Assembly (NCBI RefSeq): GCF_001634365.1
Contig: NZ_CP014579.1
Span: 2,046,001 to 2,110,000, forward strand
Direction: 5' to 3'
DNA length: 64,000 bases
Source: Paraburkholderia phytofirmans OLGA172
Lineage (GTDB): Bacteria > Pseudomonadota > Gammaproteobacteria > Burkholderiales > Burkholderiaceae
Shown here: piece after piece, positions 54,023 to 61,961 of the stretch
How positions within the stretch are numbered: the stretch's first letter is position 1
Layout of the letters: each line of letters opens with the position of its first letter
Made by a program: the position numbers and the translations under genes
The notes under the pieces: model-generated
The model's input: only the letters and a program-made list of their open reading frames with translations
Databases searched by the model: none
Told to the model about the DNA's origin: nothing

Positions 54023-54979
54023 ATGCTGTATGAGATTTCGTACGCCTTGATCCCTTTTTTCTTTTCGATGGGAGCCGGCTATTTTTCGGGCAAGGTCAAC
54101 AAGGGAAAAATGGCGCTTGCATCGATCAACACAATGCTCGTCGATTACGCACTGCCTTTCGCCCTATTCGTCTACACGGCAAAGATGCATCGCGAAAGCT
54201 TCTCTAGCCACATTCTTCTCGTTGTGGTCCTGGTCGTGGTAATGCTCGCGCCATACTTTCTCTCCTTGCTCTTCTCGCGCTTTCTATTTCATGTTGATCT
54301 TGCTCACGCTGCAGTACGGGCTGTCACCGTCGGCATGCCGAACTTCGCTGCTATTGGATTGCCACTACTTCACGCGGTTTACGGTGAGCAGAGCGACCTG
54401 ACCGTCGCACTCGCGATTACGAGTGCATCGGTTGTCATGTCTCCGGCAGCGCTGATCCTACTCGAACATTCCAAAGTTCAAGCGGACGCAGCCGACGTCG
54501 CCCCAGACAAACGATCCAAACTTATCAAAGGGCTACTCAACACGTTTTTAAAGCCTGTTGTGATTGCCCCGATCGCCGGGATTCTCATAGCGCTTCTGGG
54601 ATGGCCACTTCCACGCCTGCTTGCCCAGTCGCTCAACATCATCGGCAGCACAACAGCAGGGCTGGCATTATTTTCCACTGGACTCATACTCGCCGCGCAG
54701 CCGTTCCGGTTGTGCGGCGAGGTGTGGGTTGACGTCGCGCTTAGCAATGTCTTGCAACCACTGATTGCCCTGCTTATGGCATCCGCACTAGCGCTCCCAA
54801 AGACCATAGCCGGAGAGGCGATTCTTCTTTCTGCTATTCCTTGCGGCTCATTCGGCATTCTATTTGGCCTCTCATACAACGTTCGAGATACAACGGCTGG
54901 CACGACACTGGTTGTTTCCAGCATCCTTTCTGCCGTGACGCTAAGTGTCACGATATTGCTCCTCAATCACAGATGGTGA
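54023..54979 (+). CDS. AEC-family transporter (auxin efflux carrier/MdcF-like)
   Basis: 318-residue inner-membrane protein with about ten hydrophobic segments arranged in two halves, as in AEC carriers. The first half begins ISYALIPFFFSMGAGYFSG. The conserved crossing region is VTVGMPNFAAIGLPLLHAVYG. The second half ends with AILLSAIPCGSFGILFGLSY. Relatives carry malonate or other carboxylates. AGGTAACCG precedes the ATG. Same strand as the hydrolase before it and the FAH-family gene after it, suggesting a transport-and-hydrolysis operon. Confidence 0.87.
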   Translation: MLYEISYALIPFFFSMGAGYFSGKVNKGKMALASINTMLVDYALPFALFVYTAKMHRESFSSHILLVVVLVVVMLAPYFLSLLFSRFLFHVDLAHAAVRAVTVGMPNFAAIGLPLLHAVYGEQSDLTVALAITSASVVMSPAALILLEHSKVQADAADVAPDKRSKLIKGLLNTFLKPVVIAPIAGILIALLGWPLPRLLAQSLNIIGSTTAGLALFSTGLILAAQPFRLCGEVWVDVALSNVLQPLIALLMASALALPKTIAGEAILLSAIPCGSFGILFGLSYNVRDTTAGTTLVVSSILSAVTLSVTILLLNHRW

Positions 54980-55063
54980 CCATCACTACCCGACCGTATC
55001 AAACGACGTCCACGGTTCATACTATCTGTCCAATGTCGGGAATGCATTGCTAAGGAGTCTCAC

Positions 55064-55924
55064 ATGCGTTTCATCAGCTTTGCTCGTGACAACGTTTCCG
55101 GTATCGCAATTAAAAGCAAAAACGATGTCTACCTTGCGCTTGACCAAACCAACCCAAAATTTCCGGGCGATCTGACCTCACTCATAAAGTCCGGCGGTGA
55201 AGCACTGACTGCTGCGAGACGGTCGCTAGAAACACATGGTTTCCCCCTCGACCTCACTGATTGCATCCTCTTGCCACCCATCGCCGAACCGGAAAAAATC
55301 ATCTGTGTCGGTCTGAACTACGTCGATCATTCGCACGAAGCGGGATTCGAGGTGCCTGATTATCCGACACTCTTCGCGAGATTCCGAAGCAGTCTGATCG
55401 GACACGGCGCGCCGATCCGGCGGCCAAACGAGTCCGAACAGCTCGACTATGAAGGCGAGTTGGTCGCCGTTGTGGGTCGGGAGGGCCGACGAATTCCCAA
55501 AGGTTCCGCGTTGGCCCATGTCGCGGGATATACGGTTTTCAACGATGCGACCCTGCGCGACTATCAGTTTCGAACACCACAGTGGACTATGGGAAAGAAC
55601 TTCGACGAAACGGGCGCGATAGGGCCGCAATTTGTCACCGCTGACGAACTGCCGCCAGGTGCGGTCGGCCTGCGGATTCAAACCCGACTCAATGATGTGG
55701 TGGTCCAGAATGCCAACACAAGCCAGATGGTCTTTGACGTGGCAACGCTAATCGCGCTAATCAGCGATGCGATGACACTTCGACCGGGTGACCTCATCGT
55801 GACGGGTACGCCGTCGGGAATCGGGATGGCGAGAAAACCTCCGCTCTGGATGAAACCGGGTGATGTTTGCGAGGTTGAAATCGAGCAGATCGGCGTGTTG
55901 CGCAACCCGATTGAGAAGGATTAG
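55064..55924 (+). CDS. Fumarylacetoacetate hydrolase family protein
   Basis: A 286-residue enzyme of the FAH superfamily: EPEKIICVGLNYVDHSHEAG, the metal-binding acidic residues in LDYEGELVAVVGREGR, GYTVFNDATLRDYQFR, TMGKNFDETGAIGPQFVTAD and DLIVTGTPSGIGMARKPP. Such enzymes hydrolyse or decarboxylate acylpyruvates and similar diketo acids late in aromatic catabolism. AAGGAG stands eight bases before the ATG. The start is fixed by the family's MRF/MK beginning. It is the last intact catabolic gene before the fragment zone. Confidence 0.9.
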   Translation: MRFISFARDNVSGIAIKSKNDVYLALDQTNPKFPGDLTSLIKSGGEALTAARRSLETHGFPLDLTDCILLPPIAEPEKIICVGLNYVDHSHEAGFEVPDYPTLFARFRSSLIGHGAPIRRPNESEQLDYEGELVAVVGREGRRIPKGSALAHVAGYTVFNDATLRDYQFRTPQWTMGKNFDETGAIGPQFVTADELPPGAVGLRIQTRLNDVVVQNANTSQMVFDVATLIALISDAMTLRPGDLIVTGTPSGIGMARKPPLWMKPGDVCEVEIEQIGVLRNPIEKD

Positions 55925-56054
55925 CCATGAAAATCACGACTAGCCCGTAGATGAACAATCTTGCCTCCAGGTACACCGTTCGCGGGTGATCAGTATGTAC
56001 AGCCGAATCAACCTGAGGGCGATGTAACTCCACGCGTCCCAACTCATTTTCTCC

Positions 56055-56180
56055 ACCAGAGGCCATGCTCTCAAGAACCCCGTCACGCCGAACGAGCCCA
56101 TGGAAAAGCGCTGCTGCATGATGGACCATGATGGTGGCAAACAGCAGGTACGCAAGCATCGTATGCAAGTGGCAGCCCTT
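56055..56180 (-). pseudogene. Cytochrome b561 C-terminal fragment
   Basis: About 40 codons (HLHTMLAYLLFATIMVHHAA, then ALFHGLVRRDGVLESM) match the last membrane helix and tail of cytochrome b561. The heme-ligating His-rich helix is recognisable, but the rest of the gene is missing. It abuts the hydrolase fragment. Confidence 0.65.
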
Positions 56181-56181
56181 C

Positions 56182-56442
56182 TTACGACTCCAGGAACGCA
56201 AGAAGGTCGGCATTTACGCGATCAAAGTGAGTCGTGCACATTCCGTGAGGTGCACCCGGGTAGACCTTGAGCGTTGCGTTCTTGATGATCTTCGCGGACT
56301 TTCTCCCCGAGTCGTCCAATGGGACAATCTGATCATCATCGTCCTGCAAGATCAACGTCGGTACGTCAATTTTCTCGAGATCCGACGTGTAGTCAACCTC
56401 CGAAAACTGCTTGACGCACTCATATTCGCCCAGCACCGATCC
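56182..56442 (-). pseudogene. C-terminal fragment of a chloroperoxidase-like hydrolase
   Basis: The last ~85 residues of a paralogue of the protein at 50113-50937: [34 protein letters not shown] and [20 protein letters not shown]. The acid and His of the triad remain; the Ser elbow is lost. The reading frame runs into the left end of IS110 copy C at 56443, so the insertion, or a deletion at it, broke the gene. Confidence 0.8.
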
Positions 56443-56529
56443 TAGATGCTATGTGGGAGGGCAGCGACAGAAAGCCCGACTGGAGTAAAACGGGACTTGC
56501 ACACTCGTTTTCTCCGAAGGAGCACGCAA

Positions 56530-57681
56530 ATGGATACGCCTGACACAGCCCTCCGTGGGCAGAATACGACGGCAGGTGGCCGCCTGCACATGGCTTTTGA
56601 ATTGGGCGAGAAGAACTGGAAGCTCTCACTGGGTGATGGCCAGCGCGCGCCCAGCCGCTGTACGGTCGCCGCCGGCGATACCGCGGCGGTTCTCACCGCC
56701 ATCGCCAACGCCAGGGCGCGTTGCCATCTCGGCGCCGACGCACCCGTCTACAGCTGTTATGAAGCTGGCCGCGACGGTTTCTGGCTGCACCGCTGGCTGG
56801 CTGAACAGGGCATCGTCAATCTCGTGGTGGATTCGGCCAGCATCGAGGTGAACCGCCGTGCGCGTCGCGCCAAGACAGACCGGCTTGACAGCGACAAGCT
56901 GCTGTCGATGCTCATGCGCTATTACGCGGGCGAGCGGCGCGTGTGGGCGGTGGCACGCATTCCCACGCCCGAGCAGGAGGACGACCGGCGCCTGCACCGC
57001 GAGCTCGAACGCCTGCGCAAAGAGCAGACCGCGCACACCAACCGGATCCGCTCCCTGCTGGTACTGCACAACCTTCGGGTCCGGTCTGTCGGCGGCCGCA
57101 TCTGGACGCACTGGTGGACCAGTCAGCGCGAGCTGCTGGCGCCCGGGCTGCGCGCCGAGATTGACCGCGAATGTGAGCGGCTCGTGCTGGTGCACCAGCA
57201 GATCCGCCTGCTCGAAGTGCAGCAGGAGCGGCAGGTGCGCAGCGGCGCACATCCCGGCATGGCGCTGCTCGCCCAGCTTGCCGGCATCGGTGCAGGCAGC
57301 GCGTGGACGCTTGTCAGGGAACTGTTCGGCTGGCGGCAGTTTCGCAACCGCCGCGAAGTGGCCGGCTGTCTGGGCCTGACGCCCACGCCGTACGCCAGCG
57401 GCACCAGCGAGGTTGAACTCGGTATCAGCAAGGCGGGCAACCGGCGATGTCGCTGGCTGATGGTCGAGCTCGCCTGGAGCTGGCTGCGCCTGCAGCCCGG
57501 CAGCCAGCTCAGCCACTGGTTCAACGAGCGCTTTGCCGGTACCGGCAAGCGGATGCGGCGCATCGGTATCGTCGCGCTCGCACGCCGTCTGGCGATCGCC
57601 CTGTGGCGTTATCTCGAGCACGGCGAGATCCCCGTCGGCGCGATATTCAAGCCGCGCGACGTCAACACCGTGAGGGCCTGA
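56530..57681 (+). CDS. IS110-family transposase, copy C
   Basis: 383 residues, nearly identical to copies A and B with a handful of substitutions (for example WTSQRELLAPG in place of WPRQRELLAPG). All domain motifs are kept, including RRAKTDRLDSDKL and LLAQLAGIGAGSAWTLVREL. AAGGAG lies seven bases upstream of the ATG at 56530. Probably active. Confidence 0.9.
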   Translation: MDTPDTALRGQNTTAGGRLHMAFELGEKNWKLSLGDGQRAPSRCTVAAGDTAAVLTAIANARARCHLGADAPVYSCYEAGRDGFWLHRWLAEQGIVNLVVDSASIEVNRRARRAKTDRLDSDKLLSMLMRYYAGERRVWAVARIPTPEQEDDRRLHRELERLRKEQTAHTNRIRSLLVLHNLRVRSVGGRIWTHWWTSQRELLAPGLRAEIDRECERLVLVHQQIRLLEVQQERQVRSGAHPGMALLAQLAGIGAGSAWTLVRELFGWRQFRNRREVAGCLGLTPTPYASGTSEVELGISKAGNRRCRWLMVELAWSWLRLQPGSQLSHWFNERFAGTGKRMRRIGIVALARRLAIALWRYLEHGEIPVGAIFKPRDVNTVRA

Positions 57682-58100
57682 ATGACTGAATGACATCGGA
57701 TGCAGCAACAGCATGTAAAGGTCAACGCGCCCGGAACACGCTCGGGCTACCCACTGCGGGTGGCCGTTTCCCTAGATGGGGCGCGTCGGTAACAGGGTAG
57801 CTCCAGCGCTTCGCGCATGCGGCATGAGGTGACCGGCCTGTCAGGCCGGCACGGATAGAAGGTCGACCCGGCACTGACTGGTCAACAGACACCCTGACCT
57901 GAATGACATTGACATGCCAGGCTGCAACAAGGTTTACGCGATGAGCATCGGTACCGTCCTTTACGCAACGGCCTCTACGGCCAGCCTGCGCCTGGTCATG
58001 GTAGGTGACCGCGCAGGCTGGCCGTAGAGGCCGGACAAGGAACTTTACTTCGCATAACAGAATGTTTATAACCGGGCTTGACTTTTAGTTCCCCATAGAA
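57682..58100 (+). ncRNA. Candidate guide RNA region, copy C
   Basis: Equivalent of the copy A tail. The 22-bp stem at 57970-57991 / 58011-58032 carries two changes against copy A, each matched on the opposite arm (a T-A pair became C-G at both places), so pairing is kept. Confidence 0.5.
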
Positions 58101-58438
58101 GAGCGTGTTAGGAACTTTGCATAATAGGTCCGGCATGAACGAGCATAAGCATGGCAAAGACGACGAAGTGAACGCCGGCCAAGGTTTCGGGCAGGCGCTC
58201 GTAGTCGCGTGCCAGCCGCCTGAAGCGGTTGAGCCAGCCGAAGCTGCGCTCGACCACCCAGCGCAGCGCGTTGAACATTTCGCGCAGTTCGTATCGGCGC
58301 TGCGGTGCGTCTTCGTTCATCAAGGTCAGGTAGGGAGTGGCGAAACTCCATTCCTCGTCCGAAACATCCGTCGGGTATGGCTTGCGTTCTGTCATCCCGC
58401 CAGGTTACCAGGTCTGACCGAAAGTGCCTAACACGCTC
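58101..58438 (-). mobile_element. 338-bp IS5-family deletion derivative (MITE-like)
   Basis: Both terminal inverted repeats are present (GAGCGTGTTAGGAACTTT and GAGCGTGTTAGGCACTTT, read inward). The internal frame at 58108-58395 joins the first ~46 residues of an IS427-like transposase directly to its last ~50 (REMFNALRW followed by [16 protein letters not shown]). About 520 bases were lost between two GCTGG motifs. It cannot encode a working enzyme but could be moved by the intact relative at 25741-26597. Confidence 0.8.
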
Positions 58439-59844
58439 TAGGTCGTAACGATCAGACGTTGGTTCGGATATGGATGACATATATGAGCTAGGGGCAACCA
58501 AAGTGCTACGAGTCGGGTCACCCGCTGCCAGGTCAGGCGATGCTTCTGACTACGACGGCGCAACGTGCGGTACCACAGGCGAGCAATACCACCCCGGAAG
58601 CCCCAGAGGCGCGATCCGTTTCGTGGCACGCCAAAGTACCGCACATGCCCAGTCACCACGGCGCGTTGATACCTCCCCTGCTCCGCGAGAGTCTGATGCA
58701 TGCGTCGTCGCAGTTGTTCCTTGACTGCCAGAAGCTTGGCTCGCATTCGTTTGGCACTGGTCAACCGCAGGACCGCAAACTTTCCCTTGCGGGTCTTCCC
58801 ACAACAATGCGTGAGACCCAGGAAGTCGAAGGTCTGCGGTTTGCCCCCGCCGCGACGTCGGCATTTCTCGCGCGCAAAGCGTCCGAACTCGATCAGCCGC
58901 GTCTTGCTCTCGTGCAGCTTCAGGCCGAAGTGAGCCAGCCGCTCGGTCACTTCGCGCTGGAAGCGCTCCGCGTCCCGAAGATGCTGAAACCCCGCGACCC
59001 AATCGTCGGCATATCGCACGACGATCATGTCGCCTTCGGCGTACCGCGCACGCCACTGCTTCACCCACAGGTCAAATGCATAATGGAGATAGCTGTTCGG
59101 CAACAGCGGCGAGATGTTACCGCCCTGAACTGTACCCACCTCGCTCTGCGTCAACCTGCCGTCTTCCAGCACGCCAGCGTGCAGCCATTTCTTGATGAGC
59201 CGCACAACCCGCGTGTCCGCCACCCGGTGCTCGATGAATCTGATCAGCCAGTCGTGTTCGATCGTGTCATAGAACTTGCTGATGTCCGCATCGAGTATCC
59301 AGCTCACTTTCCTGCGCTCGATACCCACGCTCACGGCGTCGAGCGCGTTGTGCGCACTCTTGCCGGGACGGAAGCCGTAACTGAACCCGACAAAGTCCTG
59401 TTCATAGATCGCGTTGGGTACCTCGACCGTGGCGAGCTGGACGAGCTTGTCCTCCAGCGCCGGCACGCCCAGCGGGCGTTTGCTCCCGTCGGTCTTGTCG
59501 ATGTACACGCGCCTCACAGGCTGGGGCCGGTAAGCCCCTCGGGCCAGCCGGTCGGACAGGTCCAGAAGCCGCGCTTCAAGGTCCAGTCCGTACGACTGCC
59601 ACGTCTCGCCGTCCACCCCGGCAGCCGCTTTACGCTTAAGCGCGAAGTAGGCTGCCCGCAGGCGGTCGACCGCGTAGATGTGATGCATCAGGGTGGTGAA
59701 CTTCGCACCCGGTCGGCCTTTGGCCGTCTGTCGTATGCCGTCGAGCGCCGCTCCCATGTCGTATTCCCGCCCCAATCTGCGGGACATGCGCGCCGCGACT
59801 GCATTGCCCTTGGCCAGCCGCCTTCCCTCCACCGCATCCGCCAC
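58438..59844 (-). pseudogene. Group II intron reverse transcriptase/maturase, truncated intron
   Basis: 468 codons of an intron-encoded protein. RT blocks: RPLGVPALEDKLVQLATVEV, DFVGFSYGFRPGKSAHNALD, SWILDADISKFYDTIEHDWL, TVQGGNISPLL, and the catalytic IVVRYADDWVAGFQ. The maturase domain follows to HICHPYPNQRLIVTT. Its stop codon is made by the junction with the IS5 derivative (TA from the intron, G from the IS end). The intron's 3' RNA domains V and VI are gone. The block PLLPNSYLHY deviates from the usual PLLANxYLHY. The 5' side ends against another RT fragment. The intron cannot splice. Confidence 0.82.
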
Positions 59845-59847
59845 CGC

Positions 59848-59905
59848 AGGACGCCCCAGGGATCAGTGGCGTCGCCATTGCTCGCCAACGTGTACCTGCA
59901 CTACG
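59848..59905 (+). pseudogene. Reverse transcriptase fragment, target of the second intron
   Basis: On the plus strand the codons RTPQGSVASPLLANVYLHY correspond to the conserved RT block before the YADD motif. The fragment ends at CTGCACTACG, directly followed by the GTGCG start of another group II intron. It is the 5' exon left by intron insertion into an RT gene. Confidence 0.7.
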
Positions 59906-60947
59906 GTGCGTCAGGACAAGCCTGGCGCTTCCAGCGGGTGAAATTCCCGCCCCGGAAAGGGGAATGAGCCGCCCCACCGGGAATCGAGTCTTGGGCTTCT
60001 GAAGGCAACGACAGGAGTTAAGCGTAGACAGAGCGACGAGCAGGCCGTAACGCAAGTGAAGCTGTGGAGCCTCGTTAAGGTACAAATCCGCAGGCCGACG
60101 GGATCGTAGTGCCCGGAAGGCTACAGTAGGCCACCGCAATGGGCGATGGGGGCTGGAGACTGCGGCGGGGTCAGAGGGCACGGCATGTTCGGAAACAGGA
60201 AGCGTCGAGGAACCTGAGAGATCCATCGTGGTCTTGGTCTGGCCGCAAGCGGATCGAGTATGCCTACCGAAATGGATCATTCCTGAGGGAAGCAAATGCT
60301 GCGATGGAAGTCGGACTCGCCCATACGTACTCGGAGCGCGGGAAAGCCGCGTACATGGGGAAGGGACGGGGCAGATTGAGACTGGGTCGGGGAAACATCA
60401 ACCGTACACACGGAGACGGACAAAGATGTCAACACAACTGGCTCAGATAGCCAAGAAGGCGCAGTTGGATCGGAAGGTGCGATTTACCTCGCTCGCCCAC
60501 CTGCTTACGCCGGAGTTCCTCAAGCAAACTTGGGGCAAGATGAACCGGCGTGGCGCTAGTGGAATCGACGGGGAAAGCACCGGGCAGTTTGAAAGCGAGC
60601 TGGAACAACGGGTAGGAGAAATTTGCGCACGGCTTAGAGCCGGCGTCTACCGGGCTCCTCCGGTGCGGCGGGTAGAGATACCCAAGGGACCGGGGAAGAC
60701 CGGGACTCGTCCGTTAGGAATTCCAACGGTCGAGGACCGCCTGTTACAGAGGGCGGTGGCGCGCATTCTCGAAGCTATCTTCGAAGCGGACTTCTGCGAT
60801 TTCAGTTACGGATATCGGCCGGGGCGAAACCCCCACCACGCGCTGCAGGCCCTGCGCGTGCAGATCGTGACCGGGAAGGTTAGCCACGTTTACGAGGCGG
60901 ATATCCGGGGATACTTCACTCATGTCAATCATCAGTGGATGCTGTGA
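59906..60947 (+). mobile_element. Group II intron, 5' part (domains I-III and start of domain IV ORF)
   Basis: It starts with GTGCG, the group II 5' consensus. About 520 bases of non-coding, structure-rich sequence follow, then the intron ORF from 60426. The ORF and everything after it, including domains V and VI, are missing beyond about 60945, so the intron is dead. Confidence 0.7.
60426..60947 (+). pseudogene. Group II intron reverse transcriptase, N-terminal fragment
   Basis: 174 codons: the intron-protein start (FTSLAHLLTPEFLKQTWGKM), then RT blocks RRGASGIDGESTGQFESELE, RPLGIPTVEDRLLQRAVARI, DFCDFSYGYRPGRNPHHALQ and YEADIRGYFTHVNHQWML, ending at a TGA before the catalytic YADD block. 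It differs in sequence from the RT at 58438-59844. Confidence 0.82.
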
Positions 60948-61254
60948 ACGGCTGTGAGAAGCCGACACTAGTCGGCGGCGTCAATCAGAGATACGGAGTG
61001 GTCACGCTCTGCTGAGCGGTTTGGGAATGGTTTGCGCGAAGACCCGACGCGGCTCGTTTCAGGAAGTGGTGACGCTCAGGTCGAGATGCGGTAGAAGAAG
61101 GCTTACCGCCGAAGAAACAGGCCCGACACCGGCTCAAACCGCCAAGTTCACTCCGATGTCGAGCCCCACACGCGTATGGGGCACGGGTGCCCGTCCAGTA
61201 TGGCACGGCCCACCAGTCCCGTCGATAGCGTTTCGGCATTGACGGGGATTGCCG
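60948..61254. other. Gap with no supportable gene
   Basis: Follows the truncated intron. The short frames do not resemble known proteins. It probably includes the leader of the small zinc-ribbon gene. Confidence 0.35.
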
Positions 61255-61377
61255 ATGCCGGCCACCGGCCGCCTGTTTGTGTGCGCCCGCTGCCGGGCGC
61301 AGGTCATCGTTTGCCGCCGTTGCGACCGCGGCCAGTATGCGCAAGAGAAAAACAATGGACATCAGCCGGCGCCTTGA
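61255..61377 (+). pseudogene. Small zinc-ribbon protein, truncated
   Basis: MPATGRLFVCARCRAQVIVC begins a protein with two CxxC pairs (Cys10/13 and Cys20/23), followed by RRCDRGQ. From memory, proteins with this start in proteobacterial accessory DNA continue with further Cys and Arg-rich repeats. Here the sequence changes abruptly after CDRGQ (about 61338) and stops soon after, which marks the probable tip of the Tn554-like element. Confidence 0.5.
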
Positions 61378-61456
61378 AATTACAGGGTTCGGCAGTCAGC
61401 AGGATGTCCATTTGGTTAGCCGAAAAAATGGACAGAACAACTGTGCTGATGTCCAT
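61355..61456. repeat. Nested inverted motifs at the Tn554-like element tip
   Basis: ATGGACATCAGC (61355-61366) and its exact inverse GCTGATGTCCAT (61445-61456) enclose a second inverted pair, ATGTCCAT (61404-61411) and ATGGACA (61428-61434). Four half-sites sharing TGTCCAT in 102 bases are likely recombinase-binding sites. Confidence 0.55.
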
Positions 61457-61598
61457 CTTCCGCCGCAAGTTTCGCATGGTCGGTGGCCCGATAAAGCCGG
61501 GCCTCCGACCATGCTGGAGCGCGTCAAGCCATCGCGCGTGAAGGGTTCACTTTGCCGGGCTTCGCCAGCCCGCCTGGAGCGAAGACGCTCGCCCCGAT

Positions 61599-61961
61599 CT
61601 AGCGCGGCTGCAAGGGCAGGACGCTACCGCCACGCAGCGCGGCCAGTTCCTTGCGCAGGCTGAACACCTGACGCAGCAGAGCGAGTTCACGAGCCAGCGA
61701 CTCGTGAAGCTGTGCCTGCAGATCCTTCGCGTCGTCCTTCGCGCGGTTCAGCCGCTCGTTCAGCTCGAGCTTCGGGCGCGCGGTTACCACGTTGGCCGTG
61801 TCGATCGCTGCGATCAGTTCGGTGAACTGCGGGCGCGACTTCTTGATGCTGCCCTTCTTGCGGCCCGCCTCGATCGCCACGGTGTCGTTGTTGATATGTG
61901 CACCCTTGCGTTTCTTCAGCCGCTCAAGGGCGGCGTAGTAGTCGGTCATGGCGTCGCTCAT
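61599..61961 (-). CDS. TnpC-like coiled-coil protein of a Tn554-like element
   Basis: 120 residues. The N-terminal part (DYYAALERLKKRKGAHINND, then TVAIEAGRKKGSIKKSR) resembles a small helix-turn-helix. The rest is a coiled coil (LNERLNRAKDDAKDLQAQLH, LARELALLRQVFSLRKELAA). In Tn554-type elements the third gene encodes such a protein and affects efficiency and orientation of transposition. Its ATG overlaps the stop of the recombinase by four bases (ATGA). Confidence 0.75.
   Translation of the reverse strand: MSDAMTDYYAALERLKKRKGAHINNDTVAIEAGRKKGSIKKSRPQFTELIAAIDTANVVTARPKLELNERLNRAKDDAKDLQAQLHESLARELALLRQVFSLRKELAALRGGSVLPLQPR

Larger units (their letters stand above)
56443..58100 (+). mobile_element. 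IS110-family element, copy C
   Basis: 1658 bp, four bases shorter than copies A and B because of a small deletion near the right end (TTTATAACCGGG against TTTATCGTGAACCGGG). It has the same TAGATGCTATG left end. The right end again touches an IS5-family terminus. Scattered base changes show that it is a separate lineage. Confidence 0.75.

Noticed and set aside
58540..59967. 475-residue plus-strand frame opposite the RT gene
   Set aside because: Shadow of the minus-strand reverse transcriptase; only its last ~20 codons (59848-59905) match a real RT block.
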